Source: JANMJD01 sp963847945
Lineage (GTDB): Bacteria; Actinomycetota; Acidimicrobiia; Acidimicrobiales; Ilumatobacteraceae
Direction: 5' to 3'
Assembly: GCA_963847945.1 (NCBI GenBank)
Contig: CAWKBX010000005.1
Location: forward strand, 1 to 64,000
DNA length: 64,000 nt
The notes below the pieces were generated by a model. It was not told where the DNA came from, did no database searches, and was given only the letters and a program-made list of their open reading frames with translations. This document shows, in pieces, positions 26,022 to 36,010 of the stretch (the first letter of the stretch is position 1; each line of letters opens with the position of its first letter). The position numbers and the translations under genes were made by a program.

Positions 26022-27327
26022 TACGCATCCTCTGATCGGTATCCACGAACGACTCCCGCGGCGAGATGACGTGATGGACCACCGCGGCATGCTCCCCCAC
26101 CCTCCACAAGGCGCGACCCCGAACGAGCCGTGGCAGCAGGTCGGCCTCGACATCGTTGAGTCCGAGCAACTCCTGGGCGTCGCCGACCTGGTCGGGTGCC
26201 TGCTGGAAGAACACTCGGGTGCCGGTGTCACCCAGCAGCCCGGCGGCCACCTTGTGCGCCGCGGTGCCGTCGGCGGCCTGGGCCCGCAGGTCCGACAGGC
26301 GATGGCAGACGAGGATGTTGCAGATCCCCCAATGCCGGCACAGCTTGAGACGCGCCTGGAGATGCTTGACCGTCCACTCGTTCTCGAGCAGCGCCCACAC
26401 CTCATCGTCGACCTGCAACCCGCGCCGGTCGGGCGCCAGCGCGGTCATCGCCGACTGCAACCACGACGTCGCCGCCATCATCACCAACGGGAGCGCCTCA
26501 CGATCCTGGAACACCGCCGACAGGTCAACGACGACACCAGGACCCGAGTCCCAGTCGACGTTGATCGTCGTCGGCCCGTCGAACATGCCACGCAACGTCC
26601 GGTCGAGCAGCTTGCCGAGCGCGAAGGTCAGCGGCATCGACGCGGTTCGGATCTCGACTTCGGTGAGTCTGGCCAGTTCCGCCCGGGCGAGAACCTCCGC
26701 AGTCGGCGCCGCCAGACCATGAGCGAGTCCGGCGAGATCGAACCGTCCGGCCGTGTCGGCCAGATGGGCGATCGATCGGGCGACGAGGGCCTCCTCGACC
26801 GGTTCGAGCCGCCGATCGAGCACGACCGACAACATCCCCGCCACCAGCCGCTGCCGGCCGAGCAACCCGCCGTCGTCGCCGTCACCGGGTGCCGGGTCGA
26901 GCGGGTTCAGACGATGCTGCCCGCCCGGGTGGAGCTTCACGACCGTCAACCCGAGACGCTCGGCCAGCGGCCCGTACTCCCCCTTCGGGTCGTTGATCGC
27001 CACGAACCGCCGACGCCCGTACACGCCGACCTCCCGGTACAAGAACGTCTTCACCGCCGACGACTTCCCCCTCCCCGGCCGACCGGCGATCAACATGTTC
27101 GAATCCGTCAACACCGTCCCGTACAGCTCGAACGGATCGAAGAACCACCCCGTCCCGCCACCCGTCACGTTCACCCCCAGATACGGCCCTCGGGACGAGG
27201 GTGCCCGACCCGTATGCCACGGGTACAGCGAACACAAGTTGGCCGTCGTGCCCCGATGGCTGGGTACGTTCGGGCCGATTCGCCGCTTCACATCGGAGAC
27301 ATGACCACCCACTCGCGGTCGCGTCAT
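26008..27327 (-). CDS. VirB4/TraC-like conjugation ATPase (C-terminal type)
   Basis: 439 residues from ATG 27327 (AAGGA just upstream). The P-loop is GRPGRGKS at 82-89, followed by a typical VirB4 segment FVAINDPKGEYGPLAERLG, and a Walker-B-like QVDDEVWALL with CRHWGICNILVCHRLSDL (sensor region). It lacks the N-terminal half of classical VirB4. In related actinobacterial elements that half is represented by a separate SCO6880-family protein, encoded here 11 kb upstream beyond the defence operon. It powers the transfer channel and is followed without gap by the primase. Confidence 0.88.
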   Translation of the reverse strand: MTRPRVGGHVSDVKRRIGPNVPSHRGTTANLCSLYPWHTGRAPSSRGPYLGVNVTGGGTGWFFDPFELYGTVLTDSNMLIAGRPGRGKSSAVKTFLYREVGVYGRRRFVAINDPKGEYGPLAERLGLTVVKLHPGGQHRLNPLDPAPGDGDDGGLLGRQRLVAGMLSVVLDRRLEPVEEALVARSIAHLADTAGRFDLAGLAHGLAAPTAEVLARAELARLTEVEIRTASMPLTFALGKLLDRTLRGMFDGPTTINVDWDSGPGVVVDLSAVFQDREALPLVMMAATSWLQSAMTALAPDRRGLQVDDEVWALLENEWTVKHLQARLKLCRHWGICNILVCHRLSDLRAQAADGTAAHKVAAGLLGDTGTRVFFQQAPDQVGDAQELLGLNDVEADLLPRLVRGRALWRVGEHAAVVHHVISPRESFVDTDQRMRSGAA

Positions 27328-27430
27328 CTATCCTTGACCCCGCTCCGTCCCGTTTCTGGGGTTGCTCGGCCCCGACGGGACTCGAAGAAGCGGCCGACAT
27401 GAGGACTCCCATGTCTCTGGCAACGTGTTC

Positions 27431-29341
27431 CTAACCAGACCCGAACTCGGAGAAGTAGCCTAAACCCGGTTCCGAGAATGTTCCGATCACGAGCCCTCGA
27501 TCGAGAAAGCGATTGAACTGCTCGCAACTGGTCTCTGGAAGTAGGGCACAACCGTGGCACGCGGCGAGGTTGCACGAATCTGGTCCTTGGCCCTTTTCTC
27601 CGGCGTCCATGCAGACCGGGTCCGTTGAGCACCAACGTGCTTCACTAATTGCCGAAGCGAACACGGACCTCAGGTTGTCTGGGCGGGCCATCCGGACTAG
27701 CCCACCCATGGTGCCCTCGGAATCGCCGGCTGCCGTGTAGATAAGAAGGCCAGCCATCTGGCGGCCTTGGGCCTCGGACACGTAGAGCCGCTCTCGCAAC
27801 GAAGCTGAGCTGTAGCCACAGGCGTAGACAAACTCGTTAATGAGCAAGTGCCCGAGCGTATGCAGAATCACGAATCGAGGGCTCAGTATGCGGTTCTGCA
27901 AGCCCCTTTGTGAAGCAACGTTCCCGTAGTGGCCGGCGATCTTGTTAGCACGCGCCTGAACTTCGGGCCGGGATTCCCAGTCGGCCAGGCGCTGTAGGTC
28001 AAGTTCTATTAGGATGCCTTCGCCTTTCACGACATATGCCGGAAGCCAGTCTCGGTCTGGTGGCAGCGGCCGACGTCTGAGGAGGGCCTTGCCGACCGTC
28101 AGCTTGAGCACGTCATCCCGAACCCGGGTGAACCCCCGAAGCGCCCGTGTCTCACGGAGTGCATCGACGCTTCGGATCCTGCCAAGGTACGGACGGAGTT
28201 CTTCGTGCATGCCGGGATCCGTTGCCGTCAAATAGTCGTCCTTCGGTGTCTCACGGATTCGCAGGAACTCTGGGTAACGCCATTCGTCGTCGCCCGTAAG
28301 GAGTTCCGCGTTACCGTCCTCTGCAGCTTCCCCGGGCTGTTTCTCGCCTACGCCGAAGAGGTCGCCGAAGGCAGCCATCAGCTCCTCGTCGGGGATGGGG
28401 GCGAAGAGCTCCTGTGGAAGGGCTTGTCGGATCTTTTCGACCGAGACCGCAGCGCCAAAGGCCTGGTATAGGACACGCATGACTGGGCCGACGTCGGGAC
28501 GTCGCATCAACTCGTGAAGATCTGCGCTGACGGCGCCCTCCTGGCGGGGCAGGTAGATCGAGGACTCGACCTTGGGAAAGTACACGTTCCCGGCCGCTCG
28601 GAGCGCGCCACGCATCGGCTGGCCACAGGCGCTGTCCAGCTCTGCCAGCCAAGGTCGCGCCCCGGTGCAGTAGTAGGGATCCTCTGGGGAGGACAACTGG
28701 TCGGTCAGCGTGGTGTGCTCCTCGCCGTCGCGATCACGCCTCGAGCCGGTTATGCCGTGCAGCGACCGCTCCCTGCCGCATGCGTCACACGTGACGACTT
28801 GACCCTCCAAGCCTCCGCCACCCCTTGAACTAAGCCGTAGAACTCCGTTGCATTGAGGGCGATGTGAACGATGGACCCACTTGTCGAAAGGGAAATCATC
28901 GAGATGGCCCTGGCTACAGATGGCGACGAATGGTACCTGCGACATACGCGGCTTGTACTGCCTGTCGGCGTGCTCCTTGTCGACACAAACCTCCTGCTGT
29001 TGCATGGTCAGCGTGCTCAGCTTGAGACGCTTGCAGTACATGCAGAAACTCCAGCGCGGAAACCGCAGGACGGGCACCGTAAGCCTGACGTTGCGCTGGT
29101 CCGTGCCGGAACCCTGGAATCGATAGTCAGGGGGCAAGCGGAATTCCTTGATCCGGAGGCGTGCCTCGAGGCGCCAGTCGTGCTCGGTGTACTCCTCGAG
29201 CGCCAATGTCTTGGAATCATCCACCTCGTACCAGTGATCCAGCCCAGCCGTGATAACGCTGGTGCCGTTTACGAGCACGCTCATAGCTCCGACGCCGAAT
29301 GGTGTTACCAGCTGCGCCCGCCGCATGTTACCAGTGCTCAT
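27431..29341 (-). CDS. drmB: DrmB-like DUF1998 protein of a DISARM-type defence operon
   Basis: 636 residues with ATG at 29341 overlapping the drmA stop as ATGA. The start RRAQLVTPFGVGAM and the C-terminal DUF1998 region (LHTLGHLLINEFVYACGYSS, then a cysteine cluster CSTDPVC...CNLAACHGCALLPETSCEQF) are characteristic of DrmB. Further Cys pairs (SFCMYCKRL, VTCDACGRE) suggest more zinc sites. In DISARM, DrmA and DrmB form the core complex that recognises invading DNA. It is the last gene of the operon; 104 bp later the VirB4-like gene begins. Confidence 0.9.
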   Translation of the reverse strand: MSTGNMRRAQLVTPFGVGAMSVLVNGTSVITAGLDHWYEVDDSKTLALEEYTEHDWRLEARLRIKEFRLPPDYRFQGSGTDQRNVRLTVPVLRFPRWSFCMYCKRLKLSTLTMQQQEVCVDKEHADRQYKPRMSQVPFVAICSQGHLDDFPFDKWVHRSHRPQCNGVLRLSSRGGGGLEGQVVTCDACGRERSLHGITGSRRDRDGEEHTTLTDQLSSPEDPYYCTGARPWLAELDSACGQPMRGALRAAGNVYFPKVESSIYLPRQEGAVSADLHELMRRPDVGPVMRVLYQAFGAAVSVEKIRQALPQELFAPIPDEELMAAFGDLFGVGEKQPGEAAEDGNAELLTGDDEWRYPEFLRIRETPKDDYLTATDPGMHEELRPYLGRIRSVDALRETRALRGFTRVRDDVLKLTVGKALLRRRPLPPDRDWLPAYVVKGEGILIELDLQRLADWESRPEVQARANKIAGHYGNVASQRGLQNRILSPRFVILHTLGHLLINEFVYACGYSSASLRERLYVSEAQGRQMAGLLIYTAAGDSEGTMGGLVRMARPDNLRSVFASAISEARWCSTDPVCMDAGEKGQGPDSCNLAACHGCALLPETSCEQFNRFLDRGLVIGTFSEPGLGYFSEFGSG

Positions 29342-32300
29342 GGATCACCCTCCTCCGAGTCGGCACCAGCTCGGCTGTAGGCCAGCGAAATCCTTAGTCG
29401 GCACTCTGCATCGACGTTCCGCATGCTGGTCGGGACGTCCCAGATTGTGGCCCTACTCTCGAGATCAGGCAGCGTGCCGGCGAAGCGCATGAGGCCCTGC
29501 TTGGGATCGCCGCCCACGACGTTCGCGTCCCAGTTCGTCCGTTCCCAGCTGGTCCATTGTCGGGCCCGAGTTAGAGCCATTCGGTCGAGTGCGGGAAGCT
29601 CCCCAGGATCGGCAACGCTCGCCCGCTCACGCAGGAGAGCGATGGCAGCGTCGTACTCGACCCGGGGGAACGGATACGGCGCGATATCGGGAGCCAGCTG
29701 CCTGATATGCGCCACTGCGGCTGCATGAAGCGCCCGCCGAAGCACGGGCGTAGCAAAAGATGTCACCGACGTAGGTTCGACCTGGGCATACAGACGCTGG
29801 TGATACGTTCGGAAGCGCTCGTAGTGACTGCGGTCGCGAGGTTTGGCAGCGCCATAGATCGTGAGGACGAGACCAGGACTGATGTCGGCACGACGGCCTA
29901 CCCGACCACTGACCTGAATGTACTGCGCTGTGGTCTTAGGCTGGCCGACGATAGTCATGAGTGCCAGGCGATCGATGTCGATTCCCACCTCAATGATGTT
30001 GGACGCCAGGCAGATGTCGATGCATCCTTGCTGCCCGTAGCGGACCTGCAGCTGCTCGATAGCTTTCGGAATCTCGTCGCTCCTGCGCCGAGAGGTCAGC
30101 TCCATGGTGTGGCGGGGCCATCGCGGGTCGATGCTGTCCCGACGCCGTAGACCAGTCAGATAGTCAGGTACGTCTGACTCGAGGAGCGACACGGTGTTCC
30201 CGAGTTCTCGCAGGCTGTTGAGGAAGTTGAGGTTGGTCCAGTAGCCGTCTCGGTCTGGCTCAGGGATCTCAGCGGCCGCCTGAAGCGTTGCGGAGGCGAC
30301 TCGGACTTGAACAGTCTGCATCGAGCCGAGCGATGCACTCATGATCCCCAGATAGCGGCGGCCAGGCTCCGGGGAACCGTCAGGCAGGGTTGCAGGCTCC
30401 GCGAAGAAGGAGCCGCCCTCCTCAAGCCCGTGTGGCGGAAAGAGCGCTACCTGAGTCCGACCGAACAGTCCACGAATCTGGTCCTCGTACCGCCGCACAG
30501 TCGCGGTCGACGCGATTATCTTGGGGGGGACCGGAGGATCGAAGCGCCAGTCGGTGCAAAGATCGTCGATGATCGGCTCGTAAAGGCCGACCATCGATCC
30601 CAATGGTCCGGAGATGAGGTGGAGTTCGTCCTGGATGATCAGGCCGGGCGGTGATACGTCCCGCTCACCGTCATCGTTCAGTCCGAACAGCCTGCGGGCT
30701 TGCGGCCGCCACGTCAACATGGCGAACTTGTCGACTGTGCCGATCACGATGGAGGGCCGGACATCGTAGATGTCGTCGTCAACGACGTGCACGGGCAGAG
30801 TCTTGCGCCCACCAAAGCGGCACTGTGAGTCCACGCATCGGAGCACAACCTTGTTGCCTACCTGCTCGTAGCCAAGGACGTCCTGACCGCTGCGGCCCTT
30901 CTGCTTCGTCCCCATCTTCGTACCGCACCACGGACAGCGCAGCAGGAGGAACATGTTCTGCGCCTGGGGGTCACGGCGGAGCTGGCCGAGTACCTCTACC
31001 GCTCGCTTCCAACTGTTTGGTGTTGACGTGCCGCCAAGCCAGATCCCAATGCCGAACGGCACTGCACCAAGCTCGCCGGGGAGCTTGGTGCGGATGTCCT
31101 CGAGAACGCAGACCAACGATGCTGCGCGAAGGAACTGCTGCGCAGTAAGAAGCCGCAACGTGTACCGCATCAGGGTGTCCGTCCCGGCATCGCTCGGGTC
31201 GCGCAGCCGCCGTGCCAGCAGGCTGATCGCGCTTGCGCCCAGATACGCCTCCGTCTTTCCCCCACCTGTTGGAAAGAAGATCAGATCGACGATGGATCGA
31301 CTCTCGCGATTTGGCTCCACGAGCTCGGGCAGGCTCGCAAGGATGAAGGCGATCTGAAATGGCCGCCAGTTGCCCTGGCCGGGTTGCAGCACGGCGTCGG
31401 GATGCGCTCCAACGGGTCGGAGCACGCCGTCCCGACCGCGCTCAACTTCGCGTAGCGGCAGGCGTGAGCGGATTTGCTGGGAGAGCATCGCTTGGTTAGC
31501 AAGCTGGAAGGCTCGCTGGGCGATCAGGTTCGAGCCGACCAGTCGCCAGCCCGTGCGCATTCGGTCCAGTGCCTCGCGACATAGCGCCATGTGTCGGAGG
31601 GCAGCGGCCTGGAAACGTGGCGGTAGGCTGACAACCAGCGCTTCTTGCTCCTTGATCCACCTGTCGTAGAGAGCTAGCACCTTTTCGATCTGGTCGCGGC
31701 CCTCCTTGCTGCCTTCAGCCAGCGCCGCCATGCTGACCGTCACGGCAATGCGGCGACCCGCTTCATCGGACACGTAGACATCGGGCGTGAGGCTGACAAC
31801 TTCGTACGCAGGTAGGGGCTCCGCTCGCACCCACGGCGCGGTCTCTTCGGGACCGTCACCCCATTCCGCGGCGCAACCGTGCCCGATGGCGTAGGTTCGC
31901 TTGTTCCGATAGAGCAGATCGATCGACTGCTCTTCGTCGTCGTGATCGGGTTGCTCGACTTCGCGGTAGGGTTCGATGGCGAGCCCGTCCATAGCAACCA
32001 CGGTGAAGCTCACCTGGAAGAACGCACTTCGCGGGCCCGTTCCCGTGGCCTGGTTGACCACGGCAATCGTTACCAGACGCAGTTCCTTGTCGGATTCTCC
32101 TGGCACCGGACGGCTGTAGAGCTTCGTCGTTGGGGCGATTAGCGGCGTTTCGCCGACCGAGGACGTTTCAACGATCTTCAGCCGGTGGGTCTCCGTGAGG
32201 ATTACCTGCCCCGGAACGACGCCCACGAGCGCGAACGGACGGCGAACCCACCAGTCGCGCGGCTTCTTGAGACCCGGGATATGGGTGGCGATCTTGTCGT

Positions 32301-32802
32301 AGTAGGCGCCGCTCACGATGATCTCGACCGAGCTGCCCGCACGAACGCGGCACTTGAACGACACCGCCATCGCCGAAGGCTTGAAGGTGTTGGCATCGGT
32401 GAGATCGAAGTCATCCGAATCGGCTTCGTCGTGACGCAGGACTCCCTTGATTTCCACCGGTGGGCCGAGGGGAACTTCTTCGCAGTCAGCGAGGCCGGGC
32501 ACCCAGGTCAGGTCGGGATCTTCGTTATCCACTGCTTCTGTAGCAATCGCTGTTCCCTTCTGAGCAGCGCCGTTGTACAACACGCCGATGCCGTACCGCC
32601 GTAGCGGGTCGGACTGTGTGAGGATCTCTTGGAGGGTTGTCGCCTCGTGAAATTGCCCGCGGCTCGCCTCCTGCGACTCGAAATGGACGGTACCGCCGGA
32701 ACAGTCGATGGGCGTCCCACCCGGGGGCTCACCTTCAGTCGGGCCGAATAGTTCGCGTCGTACGGCAGTCTCGACGATGTTGCGTGCATCCAGTCCGCTC
32801 AT
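29338..32802 (-). CDS. drmA: DrmA-like SF2 helicase of a DISARM-type defence operon
   Basis: 1154 residues. Walker A is FFPTGGGKTEAY (about 509-520) and the DExH box is IIQDELHLI (725-728 DELH). A zinc ribbon (CPWCG at 623-627 with C656 and C661) sits in the helicase insertion. Motif V/VI are SNIIEVGIDIDRL and QVSGRVGRR. The first 490 residues form the large N-terminal region typical of DrmA. ATG 32802 has GGGAGG 6 nt upstream and overlaps the previous stop by 4 nt. DrmA is the DNA-translocating core of DISARM, which restricts phage and plasmid DNA. Confidence 0.92.
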   Translation of the reverse strand: MSGLDARNIVETAVRRELFGPTEGEPPGGTPIDCSGGTVHFESQEASRGQFHEATTLQEILTQSDPLRRYGIGVLYNGAAQKGTAIATEAVDNEDPDLTWVPGLADCEEVPLGPPVEIKGVLRHDEADSDDFDLTDANTFKPSAMAVSFKCRVRAGSSVEIIVSGAYYDKIATHIPGLKKPRDWWVRRPFALVGVVPGQVILTETHRLKIVETSSVGETPLIAPTTKLYSRPVPGESDKELRLVTIAVVNQATGTGPRSAFFQVSFTVVAMDGLAIEPYREVEQPDHDDEEQSIDLLYRNKRTYAIGHGCAAEWGDGPEETAPWVRAEPLPAYEVVSLTPDVYVSDEAGRRIAVTVSMAALAEGSKEGRDQIEKVLALYDRWIKEQEALVVSLPPRFQAAALRHMALCREALDRMRTGWRLVGSNLIAQRAFQLANQAMLSQQIRSRLPLREVERGRDGVLRPVGAHPDAVLQPGQGNWRPFQIAFILASLPELVEPNRESRSIVDLIFFPTGGGKTEAYLGASAISLLARRLRDPSDAGTDTLMRYTLRLLTAQQFLRAASLVCVLEDIRTKLPGELGAVPFGIGIWLGGTSTPNSWKRAVEVLGQLRRDPQAQNMFLLLRCPWCGTKMGTKQKGRSGQDVLGYEQVGNKVVLRCVDSQCRFGGRKTLPVHVVDDDIYDVRPSIVIGTVDKFAMLTWRPQARRLFGLNDDGERDVSPPGLIIQDELHLISGPLGSMVGLYEPIIDDLCTDWRFDPPVPPKIIASTATVRRYEDQIRGLFGRTQVALFPPHGLEEGGSFFAEPATLPDGSPEPGRRYLGIMSASLGSMQTVQVRVASATLQAAAEIPEPDRDGYWTNLNFLNSLRELGNTVSLLESDVPDYLTGLRRRDSIDPRWPRHTMELTSRRRSDEIPKAIEQLQVRYGQQGCIDICLASNIIEVGIDIDRLALMTIVGQPKTTAQYIQVSGRVGRRADISPGLVLTIYGAAKPRDRSHYERFRTYHQRLYAQVEPTSVTSFATPVLRRALHAAAVAHIRQLAPDIAPYPFPRVEYDAAIALLRERASVADPGELPALDRMALTRARQWTSWERTNWDANVVGGDPKQGLMRFAGTLPDLESRATIWDVPTSMRNVDAECRLRISLAYSRAGADSEEGDP

Positions 32803-34499
32803 GTTGTTCCTCCCAACGCTCCGCGCAAAGTCCCGGACTCGATCACAGCGAACAGCCGGTCAGTAGCGCGCGTCAGACCAACATAAAGAAGTGACTCGAA
32901 GTTCGGTACCAAGGTTCGGTTTAGATCGGTGAGCACCACGGCGGGTGCCTCCAGCCCCTTGAAGGCATGGATCGTGCAGTGCTGTAGTCGGCCCGGCCTC
33001 GGCGGATTGCCGTCGGCGGGGTGCAACACCTGTCGTAACCACCGGTCAGTGGTGGTCTCCGCCATCGAACCCGACCGCAGAGGACTCAGCACTGCGATTT
33101 CGTTCAGGTCAAAACCCTCAGCTCGCAGCTTCCGCACCGACTCGACAACCTGCCCCGACTGATCGGCGCCTGCCGAGTATGGCATGAAGATCGGGTCGAC
33201 GCCGTCGTCCTGGCGACGGAAGTGTGCGTAGCCAGGCTCCAACCCACTGAAGGTATTCACCAGGTAGCCGATCCGCGGAAGGTTGCGGCAGTTCGAAGTC
33301 AGTTCACAGAAGGCCAATCGCGGGGATCGGCTCGTCAGCCGATCGCGCCCGTCCTTGGTTTCGAAGATCGCCTGCCGCGCGAAGTCCCCAAATAGAAGCA
33401 GGCGACCGCCCTCCAGCCCGCCCTTCACCATCAGATCCAGCACGTCGAGAAACGGTTCACGAGCGATGTCTTGCATCTCGTCAACAATCAGAAAGTCGTA
33501 CACCACTTTGTCGCCGCCTTCGAGCAGCGCTTCAGCTGCACGGTCGGGCAGCTCGCTTTCCCAGAAGTCGGGCCCTGCGTCCGGCGGCGCGTGCCCTCCC
33601 GCGAGGCGCAGTGCCTCCTGGTGGAACGTACCCACGACCAGATCGGATACATCGCTTAGATCACTGGCCAAGCGGCGGCCGAGCAACCGATTAAAGCAAA
33701 GAAGTCGGCCACTCCGACCTTGGGCAGTCTCCCGGCGCGCCGCCTCCATCGCGAGCAGCGTCTTACCCGAGCCCGCAGGCCCCGTAAAGAGAACCGATCG
33801 ATTAGCCGCCATCGCGTCGAGCGCCCGGTATTGCTCCTCGATGAAGGTAATGAGCTGGGATTCGCGTGACCGGCGTAAGTCACCAGGCACGACGTGCATC
33901 TCGAACCGCGGCCGGAGTTGCGAGGCGAGCCGCTCGGCTCCTCTTGCATCCGGCCCGACTTCACCTGGGCCGAAGTGATGAATCTTGTCGTTGAGGTGCG
34001 CTGTGCCCACCGCCAGCGTCCGCAGTACTGCTGCAGAAACGCCACTGCGAAGATCCTCCGAGTCGAGCACCTGCCATTCGTGCCACTCCGGGGTCCGCGG
34101 CAGCATCGTCCGCGCCCGGACGTGCGTGAACCAGACGGCGTAGAGAACGGGAATCGAGCGAAGGTCAATCTGGCGTTGCTCAAGGTAGCCACGGATGCTG
34201 TACATAGCCTGTTGCGCTTGCCGGAAGGGATCCCGGGTGGTCGGGGCATCGTTGCCGAGTTTCCAGCGCCCGTCATCAAGGATGTCGACGGCCCGGTGTG
34301 ACTTGACCTCGATCACTAGCACGCCCTTCTCGGGCACGATTGCCACGAAGTCGGCCTCGCCCTCTACCTGTCGTACATGATCGGCGAGAGCGAGTGAGTG
34401 CAGCACGATCCAGCCATCGGTACCAGCGCTCGAGGCCAATGCCGCGTAGAGCGCCTTCTCGCCGGGCGGCGCGTCATCCGGGCAGTAGGCGGGCATCAT
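32799..34499 (-). CDS. NERD-nuclease/SF1 (UvrD-like) helicase fusion
   Basis: 566 residues from ATG 34499, overlapping the preceding stop as ATGA. An N-terminal NERD domain shows EADFVAIVPEKGVLVIEVKSH, that is D50...E64-x-K66, the nuclease-type triad. The SF1 helicase follows: FTGPAGSGKTLLAME (Walker A about 240-247), VDEMQDIA (Walker B), LTSNCRNLPRI, HAFKGLEAPAVVLTD and LYVGLTRATDRLF. NERD-helicases occur in several defence loci. None of the classical DISARM genes is of this type, so it may replace the missing DrmC nuclease. Its place between drmA and the unknown genes, with overlaps on both sides, makes it an integral operon member. Confidence 0.88.
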   Translation of the reverse strand: MMPAYCPDDAPPGEKALYAALASSAGTDGWIVLHSLALADHVRQVEGEADFVAIVPEKGVLVIEVKSHRAVDILDDGRWKLGNDAPTTRDPFRQAQQAMYSIRGYLEQRQIDLRSIPVLYAVWFTHVRARTMLPRTPEWHEWQVLDSEDLRSGVSAAVLRTLAVGTAHLNDKIHHFGPGEVGPDARGAERLASQLRPRFEMHVVPGDLRRSRESQLITFIEEQYRALDAMAANRSVLFTGPAGSGKTLLAMEAARRETAQGRSGRLLCFNRLLGRRLASDLSDVSDLVVGTFHQEALRLAGGHAPPDAGPDFWESELPDRAAEALLEGGDKVVYDFLIVDEMQDIAREPFLDVLDLMVKGGLEGGRLLLFGDFARQAIFETKDGRDRLTSRSPRLAFCELTSNCRNLPRIGYLVNTFSGLEPGYAHFRRQDDGVDPIFMPYSAGADQSGQVVESVRKLRAEGFDLNEIAVLSPLRSGSMAETTTDRWLRQVLHPADGNPPRPGRLQHCTIHAFKGLEAPAVVLTDLNRTLVPNFESLLYVGLTRATDRLFAVIESGTLRGALGGTT

Positions 34500-36010
34500 T
34501 CGAGCCACTGTCCACTCCGATCTTCGATCAGCACCCTGGCATCACGCCGCGAGACGATCTCCGCGTATGGCGAAATGGCCAACACGCGGGTTGCCATAAT
34601 CCCCCGGAATCCCTCTGTTTGGACGTCGAGACTCAGGCGCCCTGTGCTCTCCAACTTCGATAAGTCGACTGCAGAGACAGCACTCTCCAGTTCCTCGCGA
34701 ACGTCCATGCTCGCCTGGTAGAGCATCTTCCGCAAGAGCGTCGCATGCCCGAACGTCGGCTGGACTGGGATTCCCAACCAGTCGAGGAGTCGCTCGAAGT
34801 CGTCGTCAGAATGGGGCCGGATCAGGTTCGGCTCGGTCCAGGCCCGCGCCCGTTCCGCAGTCCTGACGTTCGCGGCTCGCAGTTGCCGCACTACATCGCG
34901 GAAGCCGAACAGTGACAGACGCTCAGTGAGACGAAGCTTCCAGCTTCGTTGAGTCGCGTCAACTGCGTCGCCGCGTGTCCCCAGCAAGCTCAAGGCCGCT
35001 CGGTACAGGACCCCGCGCTCGTTCTCGCCATGCCTCAGGAGCAGGTAGGTGCCTGGCCGCACCGCACCGACTTCGGCGTAGATGACCCGCTCGCCGGCGG
35101 GCTGCGATGGGTCCAGCGCCCGGATACGGTCGCCGTCGTCGAGCCACATCGCGAGGTTGCCGCTCAGCAGCACCTTATGCGCTTCTACCTCATCACCCGC
35201 GGGTTCGCGGTCAGGCGACTGCCTCGCACCCCACGTCGGCTGTGGCAGGTACTCGTCATCGGCCTGAACTTCCGGGCCCACAGTCTCAGGTTCGGTGAGG
35301 TCCCCCTCGATTAGGACTCGGGCCTCGATCCGGATTGCACCCTCGGCGTACGGCGCAATCGCAGAACGGGGCACGGTACGGTCACGAAACCAGGTCGGCA
35401 TCAAGAACGTGATGTCGCCCGTGGCCGGCGCCGTGACCAAGGACGACTTGAAGAACCGCGGTGGCCCGACGACGTACGCCTGTTTGGCGCTCATTTGCTC
35501 ACGATCGAGCTCACTCACAGTAAGCACGACGACGTCATACTGGTCCATCCACGCCGCCATTCCAGCCTGCGCCGCAGTGCTAGCCGCGATGACCACACAT
35601 TCGCCTGCTCCGACCTCCTCGATCGAGCGCAACAAGACCGCTCCAGCCGGTGGGTCAGATTCGGCAACGGTTGCCGCTGCTGCACCCAGCTCGTCAAGCA
35701 GAACGTCGTCCGCCACGGCGCCGCGAAGGAGCCTCGCCTGTCGCACCACCTCCTCACCTCCGTCTCGGCGGGCCGGGTTGAATTCCCTTGGCTGCAGCTG
35801 AGTAACCGCTCGCCACCTAAGCGCCTTGGCGGCCCCTACAACGTCATCCCAAGATCCCGGTCCGTCGTCGCGGACCGCTAACAGAAGGCGTCGCACTGCC
35901 GCGTTCAGCCGGGCTCCAGCGGGATCGCCAACTGCGATGATCTCGACACCGTTCCGCACGAGCGACGCTGACGCCGCGTACCGCTGGTTGAGCGCCTCGA
36001 CCCGGCTCAC
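34496..36010 (-). CDS. Unknown defence-operon protein Y (candidate DrmE C-terminal part)
   Basis: 504 residues, GTG at 36010 overlapping the upstream stop as GTGA. I do not recognise a named domain. The middle (GECVVIAASTAAQAGMAAWM, QYDVVVLTVSELDREQMSAKQAYVVGPPRFF) reads like Rossmann/helicase-type beta strands without Walker residues. The C-terminal 200 residues are helical with FGFRDVVRQLRAANVRTAERARAW. Together with the preceding 322-residue gene the total length is about 826 residues, close to what I would expect for DrmE of class 2 DISARM. A split DrmE is therefore possible but unproven. Confidence 0.6.
   Translation of the reverse strand: MSRVEALNQRYAASASLVRNGVEIIAVGDPAGARLNAAVRRLLLAVRDDGPGSWDDVVGAAKALRWRAVTQLQPREFNPARRDGGEEVVRQARLLRGAVADDVLLDELGAAAATVAESDPPAGAVLLRSIEEVGAGECVVIAASTAAQAGMAAWMDQYDVVVLTVSELDREQMSAKQAYVVGPPRFFKSSLVTAPATGDITFLMPTWFRDRTVPRSAIAPYAEGAIRIEARVLIEGDLTEPETVGPEVQADDEYLPQPTWGARQSPDREPAGDEVEAHKVLLSGNLAMWLDDGDRIRALDPSQPAGERVIYAEVGAVRPGTYLLLRHGENERGVLYRAALSLLGTRGDAVDATQRSWKLRLTERLSLFGFRDVVRQLRAANVRTAERARAWTEPNLIRPHSDDDFERLLDWLGIPVQPTFGHATLLRKMLYQASMDVREELESAVSAVDLSKLESTGRLSLDVQTEGFRGIMATRVLAISPYAEIVSRRDARVLIEDRSGQWLE

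Noticed and set aside
27431..29341. DrmB considered as a stand-alone DUF1998 helicase-associated protein
   Set aside because: The ATGA overlap with DrmA and the cytosine methyltransferase upstream fit the DISARM core better.
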